From CAWCKS01 sp963763485 (GTDB taxonomy: Bacteria; Pseudomonadota; Alphaproteobacteria; Rhizobiales; Xanthobacteraceae), in NCBI GenBank assembly GCA_963763485.1, contig CAVXOW010000007.1, positions 62,001 to 126,000 on the forward strand: DNA of 64,000 nucleotides, written 5' to 3'. The notes under the pieces are model-generated. The model ran no database searches and had not been told where the DNA came from. It was given only the letters and a program-made list of their open reading frames with translations. This document shows, piece by piece, positions 58,364 to 64,000 of the stretch (position 1 is its first letter; every line of letters begins with the position of its first letter). Position numbers and translations under genes: made by a program.

Positions 58364-59104
58364 ATGGACTCGGCTGCCTCCCTGGCTTTGGTGGCGATCG
58401 AACGTGGCAGGGAACTTCTCAACCACTTCGATTATCGTCTCGCTGAGACCGCGGCTGAGCGCGAACAGATTTACCGCCTGCGCTACAAGGCCTATCTCCA
58501 TGAAGGAGCGATCGCGCCACGCGACGACCAGCTCGTCACCGATCGCTTCGACGATCTGCCGAACAGCTGGGTGTTCGGTGTCTATTACGACGGCGTACTT
58601 GCCTCTTCGATCCGTATCAGCGTCGCCACTCCGGAAAATCCGATCTCGCCCAGCGTTGAAGCGTTCCCCGATGTGCTCGAGCCCGAGCTGAAGAAGGGCA
58701 AGACCATCGTCGACCCGACCCGCTTCGTTGCCGATCCGGTCCGCGCCAGGCACATCCGCGAATTGCCCTACCTGACGGTGCGGCTCGCCTATGTGGCCTG
58801 CAAGCACTTCGACGCCGACCTCGGGCTTGCGACCGTGCGTCCCGAGCACACCGCGTTCTACCGTCGCGTCTTCCTCCATGAGGTCATCGCGCCGCCGCGT
58901 CTGCCGCCCGGCATGATCAAGCCGGTCTGCCTGATGGCGACCCAGGCTCGCGAGGTCAGCGAGCGCATTTACAAGCGTTACCCGTATTTTGATGCCACGC
59001 TGTTCGAGCGACGCAAGCTGTTCGAGCGCCGGCACCCGGTTGCGCTGGCGCCGGCTCTCTCGCCGGAGGCGGCCAACTCCGGGCTTGCCAGGGCGAAGCG
59101 CTAG
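58364..59104 (+). CDS. FeeM-like N-acyltransferase (AHL-synthase-related fold)
   Basis: A 246-residue protein resembling N-acyl amino acid synthases of the FeeM type, which share the GNAT-like fold of LuxI autoinducer synthases. The N-terminal EREQIYRLRYKAYLHEGAI, SWVFGVYYDGVLASSIRISV, and VDPTRFVADPVRARHIRELP fit that fold and the acyl-donor site region. Such enzymes join an acyl chain from acyl-ACP to an amino acid or homoserine lactone. The actual product cannot be told. The ATG at 58364 was chosen; an upstream extension to 58337 has no support. Confidence 0.6.
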   Translation: MDSAASLALVAIERGRELLNHFDYRLAETAAEREQIYRLRYKAYLHEGAIAPRDDQLVTDRFDDLPNSWVFGVYYDGVLASSIRISVATPENPISPSVEAFPDVLEPELKKGKTIVDPTRFVADPVRARHIRELPYLTVRLAYVACKHFDADLGLATVRPEHTAFYRRVFLHEVIAPPRLPPGMIKPVCLMATQAREVSERIYKRYPYFDATLFERRKLFERRHPVALAPALSPEAANSGLARAKR

Positions 59105-59161
59105 CTGAAGGCCGGCTCGCCGGCTGAACCAGCCCTCATGTCAGCAATATGAACGCACAGT

Positions 59162-59194
59162 CCGCGTGGAACACTGCGCGGATGCGGCTTTTTT
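59162..59194 (+). terminator. Possible terminator after the acyltransferase-like gene
   Basis: CCGCG and CGCGG pair around a 10-base loop, and T6 follows seven bases later. The distance between stem and T run weakens the call. Confidence 0.4.
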
Positions 59195-59362
59195 CACTGT
59201 CGCGCCACATTTACCCGTGATTAACTAACTCGGGCGCTTTTCGCGAATCCGGGGCTTTTGAGCTGTCCGTGCAAGACCCCATCAAGGTTGACGGAACGTT
59301 CGCTTAACCAAGGCACGGTAGACCGGGGCAGGTCGAAAAGTCGCGAGCGTGGAGGCTCCGGA

Positions 59363-59854
59363 ATGAAGATATCGATGCGTTTCCTCCAATCTTTCAAATT
59401 GGTAGCGGTGCTGGGCATGGCGCTGTCGATGGCTGCCTGCGCGAGCAAGAACCCGCTCGACGGCAACGCCATGGCGAGTGCGGCGACGCCAGGCAGCCAG
59501 CAGGACTTCGTCGTCAATGTCGGGGATCGCGTGTTCTTCGAAAGCGACCAGTCCGACCTGTCGCCGCAGGCGACAGCGACCCTGGACCGCCAGATCCAGT
59601 GGCTGCAGACCTATAACCGTTACGCCTTCACCATCGAAGGCCACGCCGACGAGCGCGGTACGCGCGAATACAACATCGCGCTCGGCGCCCGGCGCGCCCA
59701 GTCGGTCCGCGCCTACATGACCGCGCACGGCATCGATGCGAGCCGGCTGCGCACGATCTCCTACGGCAAGGAGCGTCCCGTGGCGGTCTGCAACGACATC
59801 TCCTGCTGGTCGCAGAACCGTCGCGCCGTCACCGTGCTGAACGCGAGCTCGTAA
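59363..59854 (+). CDS. pal: Peptidoglycan-associated lipoprotein Pal
   Basis: A 163-residue outer-membrane lipoprotein that anchors the envelope and is the end partner of the Tol motor. The lipobox is LSMAAC (Cys about 24). The OmpA-like domain has RVFFESDQSDLSPQATATLD, IEGHADERGTREYNIALGAR and RLRTISYGKERPV. GGAGG precedes the ATG. It is about 5 kb from tolB because three genes intervene. A strong hairpin follows the stop. Confidence 0.97.
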   Translation: MKISMRFLQSFKLVAVLGMALSMAACASKNPLDGNAMASAATPGSQQDFVVNVGDRVFFESDQSDLSPQATATLDRQIQWLQTYNRYAFTIEGHADERGTREYNIALGARRAQSVRAYMTAHGIDASRLRTISYGKERPVAVCNDISCWSQNRRAVTVLNASS

Positions 59855-59889
59855 CGCGCGATCAAGTTTACTTGACCGCCGACAATTCC

Positions 59890-59920
59890 ATGCCCGGCCT
59901 CGGCCGGGCATTTGCTTTTC
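59890..59920 (+). terminator. Terminator-like hairpin after pal
   Basis: ATGCCCGGCC and GGCCGGGCAT form a perfect 10-bp stem with a 2-base loop, followed by TTGCTTTTC. It lies 36 bases after pal and may partly end transcription before cpoB. Confidence 0.7.
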
Positions 59921-60017
59921 TCTCCTCGCGAGAGGGGGCTGGCGAACTTCATATTTTCGGCGTACTCCCGCAACTATGTGAGTTCCGGGCGACCTCCTTA
60001 CCCGAACCCAACCAGCG

Positions 60018-61146
60018 ATGCCCCGCACCAGCCCTTCTGCATTGAAATCCGCGTTCCTCGCTCTGCTCGTCGTCGCCGCACCAATTGTCGTGCCGACAAC
60101 GCTGTATGCGCAGCAGGACAGCGAAGATCCCGAGATGCGGATCGAACAGCTCGAAGCCAGGCTGCGCCAGCTCACCGGCCAGAACGAGGAGCTGCAGTAT
60201 CGTAACCGCCAGCTCGAGGAGCAGCTTAAGCAGTTGCAGGCTGGGCAGGGCGGCCGCGCCAGCGTCGCCGTCGCGCCGCAAGCCCCGCCCCAGCAGGCCT
60301 ACCCGTCGCAGCCGACCTACCAGCAACCGGGCCCGCAGGCCGCGCCAGCCTATCCGCAAGGCCAGATGCAGCCGCAGTCCCAGCCGGTGGAGCAGGCAAA
60401 TATTCAGGCGGCGCCGCCGGCCGGGCGCGGCCGCGGCGACGCCTTCGACCCCGCTGCCAATCCGAACGCCCCGGGCGCGCCGCGTCCGCTCGGCAGCATC
60501 GTCGGGCAACCCTCTGCGCCGCTCGCGCCCCAATCTTCTGCGCCTGACGTCGGCGCGCCCGGCGGGCGCGGCGCGGGCGAGCCGCTCGATCTCGCCAACA
60601 CCAACACGCCGCGCGGCAGCCGCGCCGGGCCAGCCGGCGCCGCAAGGCTACCCTCAGCAACAAGGCTACCCTCAGCAACAAGGCTATCCGCAGCAGGGCC
60701 CGCAGGGCGCCGCGCCCCCGCAGGCGCCGGCCGGGGCGCAGGTTGCAACGCTGCCGCCGACCAATTCGCCACGCGACGAGTTCGATCTCGGCTACGGTTA
60801 TATCGAGCGCAAGGACTATGCGCTGGCCGATCAGACGCTGCGCGCGTTCCTGCAAAAATATCCGAGCGACCGGCTGGTGCCCGAGGCGAATTACTGGCTT
60901 GGCGAAAGCCTCTACCAGCGGCAGCGCTACCGTGACGCCGCGGAATCCTTCCTCACCATCACCACCAAGTTCGAGCGCTCCACCAAGGCGCCGGATGCGC
61001 TGCTGCGGCTCGGACAATCGCTCGCGGCGCTGAAGGAGAAGGAGGCCGCCTGCGCGGCGTTCGGCGAAGTGACGCGCAAGTATCCGAAGGCCTCCGCCGC
61101 GGTGAAGCAGGGCGTCGACCGTGAGCAGAAGCGCGTCCACTGCTGA
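60018..61146 (+). CDS. cpoB: Cell division coordinator CpoB (YbgF), one frame shift
   Basis: CpoB is a periplasmic TPR protein that couples Tol to peptidoglycan synthesis. A signal peptide (1 to about 32) is followed by a coiled coil (EDPEMRIEQLEARLRQLTGQ), a Pro/Gln-rich linker and C-terminal TPRs (DEFDLGYGYIERKDYALADQ, YPSDRLVPEANYWLGESLYQ). The frame shifts by one base near 60615-60635, inside the GC-rich linker, and continues in the next frame to TGA 61144. Corrected length is about 375 residues. Its end overlaps tilS by 26 bases. Error is likely. Confidence 0.9.
60643..60696 (+). repeat. 18-base tandem repeat in the cpoB linker
   Basis: CAAGGCTACCCTCAGCAA occurs twice exactly and a third time with changes (CAAGGCTATCCGCAGCAG). 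It encodes a repeated Gln-Gly-Tyr-Pro-Gln-Gln unit in the flexible linker and could vary in copy number between strains. Confidence 0.85.
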
Positions 61147-62143
61147 GGACGTTGCGCTCTCGGCCGCGGACGCGAAGCGTCTGTTTGCCGATTGGAAGCA
61201 CGTATCAGCCCTTGTCCTCGCGGTATCGGGCGGCCCCGATTCCACGGCGCTGCTGTGGCTCGCTGCGAAGTGGCGCGGCGGTCTCAAGCGTGCGCCGCGC
61301 CTCTTGGCCGTCACCGTCGACCACGGCTTAAGGCGCGAGTCGCACAACGAGGCGCTTGATGTCGCAAGGCTTGCCAACGCGCTCGACGTCGAGCACCGGA
61401 CGCTGCGCTGGACCGGACCGAAGCCTCAGTCCGGCCTGCCGGCGGCGGCGCGCGAGGCGCGTTATTCACTCCTTGCCGGTGCCGCCCGCAAGATCGGCGC
61501 CGCGCATGTTCTCACCGCGCACACCCGCGACGATCAGGCCGAGACCTTGATGATGCGCCTTGCCCGCGGCAGCGGGCTCTCCGGCCTCGCCGCCATGGCA
61601 CGTGAGGCGCCGCGCGGTGCCGTCACCATCGTCCGCCCGCTGCTCGATGTGCCGAAGGCCAGGCTGATCGCGACGCTGCGCAAGGCGAAGATCGACTATG
61701 CCGACGATCCGACCAACCGCGACCCGGCTTTTACCCGGACGCGGTTCCGGGAATTGATGCCGCAGTTGATGCGCGAGGGTATCGACAGCCGCAACCTCGC
61801 CCGCCTCGCGCAACGGCTGGCGCGCGCCAACACAGCGCTGGAATCCGTCGTCAGCGTGATGGAGCGCTCGATCGGCCGCGTCAGCGACGACGGTTTGATC
61901 GAGATCGATGCGCGGGCGTTTGCGACCTTGCCGGACGAGATCGCATTGCGCCTGCTCGGCCGCGCGGTCGCCGCAGTCGGCTATGAGGGCAGCGCCGAGC
62001 TCGCCAAGCTTGAAGCGCTGCTTGCGGGTTTGCGCGCCGCGGCGGACCGCCGGCAGCGGATGACGCAGACGCTCGCCGGTGCCATGATCGCGCTCAGGCC
62101 CGACCTGATCGTGGTCAACCGGGCGCCGCCAAGACGCAAATGA
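61121..62143 (+). CDS. tilS: tRNA(Ile)-lysidine synthetase
   Basis: TilS converts the wobble cytidine of tRNA-Ile(CAU) to lysidine so that it reads AUA. The PP-loop SGGPDS is at residues 36-41. AVTVDHGLRRESHNEALDVA, AAREARYSLLAGAARK and LTAHTRDDQAETLMMRL follow in the usual order, with NRDPAFTRTRFRELMPQL. The protein is 340 residues, a typical short alphaproteobacterial form. The start is GTG at 61121, inside the end of cpoB. It is commonly upstream of ftsH, as here. Confidence 0.95.
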   Translation: MSRSASTAEDVALSAADAKRLFADWKHVSALVLAVSGGPDSTALLWLAAKWRGGLKRAPRLLAVTVDHGLRRESHNEALDVARLANALDVEHRTLRWTGPKPQSGLPAAAREARYSLLAGAARKIGAAHVLTAHTRDDQAETLMMRLARGSGLSGLAAMAREAPRGAVTIVRPLLDVPKARLIATLRKAKIDYADDPTNRDPAFTRTRFRELMPQLMREGIDSRNLARLAQRLARANTALESVVSVMERSIGRVSDDGLIEIDARAFATLPDEIALRLLGRAVAAVGYEGSAELAKLEALLAGLRAAADRRQRMTQTLAGAMIALRPDLIVVNRAPPRRK

Positions 62144-62167
62144 CAAGGCGCAAGCGATGAGAGTGAT

Positions 62168-63088
62168 GTGACCGACGCAGAGGCCCGAGAACCGAACGGT
62201 CTCGACTGGCGGCTCCACGCCGTCGTCATGGCGGCCGTGCTGGCCATCGGCGTGATCAACGCGCTGTCGATCGCCCATGACAACGCACGCAACGGCGGGG
62301 CCTATGACCTCGGCAGGCCGCTGTTCTGGGAGCTGACCAGCGTTGCGGTGATCGCGGCGCTCGCGCCACTCGTCGCGATGGGCGTCGAACGGCTGCGCGG
62401 AGCCGGGTGCGAACGACGCTGGTGGACCGTCGCCGGCCTCGTCGCTTTGCTCGTCGTCGGCTTCTCGGCGGTCCACATCGCCGGCATGGTCGTGCTGCGC
62501 ATGGCGGGTCTCGCGATGTCGGGCAGCTCTTACCATTTCACCTGGACGCCGTCGGAACTGGCCTACGAGTTCCGCAAGGACCTTGCGACTTGCGTGCTGC
62601 TCGGTCTGACATTCTGGCTGGCGCTCAGCCGTCGCGACCTGGCGCGGGCCCGCGTGGCGGTCGAGCCCACCGCCGTTGGTACGTCGATGACGGTGCCCGG
62701 TCATCTCTGGCTGCGCGACGGGTCAACCAGCCACCGCATCACCCCCCGCGACGTCGTCTCGCTGTCGTCGGCCGGCAACTATGTGGAGTATCGGCTCGCT
62801 GGCGGGGCCTCGCATCTGGTCCGCGCCACGCTCGCGCGGGAGGAGCCGCGGCTCAAGCCATTCGGCATCATCCGCGTGCATCGGACGCGGATGGTCAATC
62901 TGCACCGCGTCGTCGGCGTGACGCCGCGTCCCTCGGGCGATTTCGAGCTCAGGCTCGACAATGGTGACACCGTCATCGGGAGTCGCCGCTATCGCTCCGC
63001 CATGGGCCGTTTGGCCGACGATATCGCTGCTCCAATACCCTTAACCAAGGGCCAAGAAGACCCGCGGAGCGGGCTGGCGGTGCGTTAA
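62168..63088 (+). CDS. Membrane-anchored LytTR DNA-binding regulator
   Basis: A 306-residue protein. Four TM helices (about 18-160, for example VVMAAVLAIGVINALSIAHD) precede a LytTR DNA-binding domain (about 195-295) with VVSLSSAGNYVEYRLAGGAS, GIIRVHRTRMVNLHRVVGV and NGDTVIGSRRYRSAMGRL. LytTR proteins bind direct repeats; a membrane-bound one may sense the envelope. The start is GTG at 62168. It lies between tilS and ftsH. Target genes are unknown. Confidence 0.88.
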   Translation: MTDAEAREPNGLDWRLHAVVMAAVLAIGVINALSIAHDNARNGGAYDLGRPLFWELTSVAVIAALAPLVAMGVERLRGAGCERRWWTVAGLVALLVVGFSAVHIAGMVVLRMAGLAMSGSSYHFTWTPSELAYEFRKDLATCVLLGLTFWLALSRRDLARARVAVEPTAVGTSMTVPGHLWLRDGSTSHRITPRDVVSLSSAGNYVEYRLAGGASHLVRATLAREEPRLKPFGIIRVHRTRMVNLHRVVGVTPRPSGDFELRLDNGDTVIGSRRYRSAMGRLADDIAAPIPLTKGQEDPRSGLAVR

Positions 63089-63257
63089 TACGCCGTAATT
63101 CAGGTTATATTTGCGTATAGTGCGCCAAATACTCACACCCCGTTCCCTTGGCAGGGACGGCGACGACACATAAATTAGCCCCGGTCGAGACGCGCAACGA
63201 ATCGCGTCCGCCATTGCAAGGCCAGGCCGCCCCATGCGCGGTCACGAAGGACGCCCA

Positions 63258-64000
<743 letters not shown>

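Overview
The window reads as chromosomal DNA of a Rhizobiales alphaproteobacterium, most likely Bradyrhizobium or a close relative. The reasons are high-GC codon use, the tkt-gap-pgk-fba block followed by thiE-like, Sel1 and suhB genes, an RcdA (DUF1465) gene next to a DUF1192 gene, a DUF4164-zapA pair, an alphaproteobacterial-type 6S RNA, and several dispersed palindromic repeats that I know from Rhizobiales intergenic DNA. I see no phage, insertion sequence, CRISPR array, rRNA or tRNA.

Layout. 1-5 kb: ispH, thrB-rnhA, a DapA-family gene broken by indels, and a Prx5-type peroxiredoxin. 5-12 kb: a DsbD-alpha-like periplasmic protein, AlgH/YqgE, a membrane GGDEF-EAL protein with a degenerate cyclase site, a quinone oxidoreductase, DUF1192, an unassigned chain of four hairpins ending in a terminator (candidate sRNA), rcdA and rpmE. 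12-19 kb: an ABC exporter, a GNAT gene overlapping a MotA/MotB-like pair, and a DUF1295 plus cyclopropane-synthase-like methyltransferase pair. 19-29 kb: a low-GC phosphoesterase, suhB, a Sel1 protein, a ThiE-like gene and the central-carbon block fba, pgk, gap, tkt on the minus strand. 29-38 kb: DUF4164-zapA, an MFS transporter, a nitroreductase, 6S RNA, an EamA transporter, a VOC protein, 5-formyl-THF cyclo-ligase, a YmdB-type phosphoesterase, a soluble chemoreceptor and yebC. 38-64 kb: mgtE, ruvCAB, ybgC, an accessory stretch with two TetR genes and a WYL regulator, tolQRAB, a second insert (amino-acid racemase, GGDEF-EAL protein, FeeM-like acyltransferase), pal-cpoB, tilS, a membrane LytTR protein and the start of ftsH.

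Functional themes. The right half is an envelope and DNA-repair neighbourhood: the Tol-Pal machine with its thioesterase YbgC and CpoB, RuvABC, and FtsH. Two c-di-GMP proteins and an N-acyltransferase lie beside these genes. Local regulation is visible as palindromes: one at the GST/TetR divergent promoter, and a pair of related ones in front of a second TetR gene and its DUF2852 neighbour.

Data quality. At least eight conserved genes (dapA-like, DUF1295, fba, pgk, mgtE, tolR, tolA, cpoB) carry one to five small indels each. The frame is restored afterwards and family motifs continue on both sides. Because pgk, fba and tol genes are hit, sequencing or assembly error is the most economical explanation, so these are annotated as full genes with suspected frame errors.
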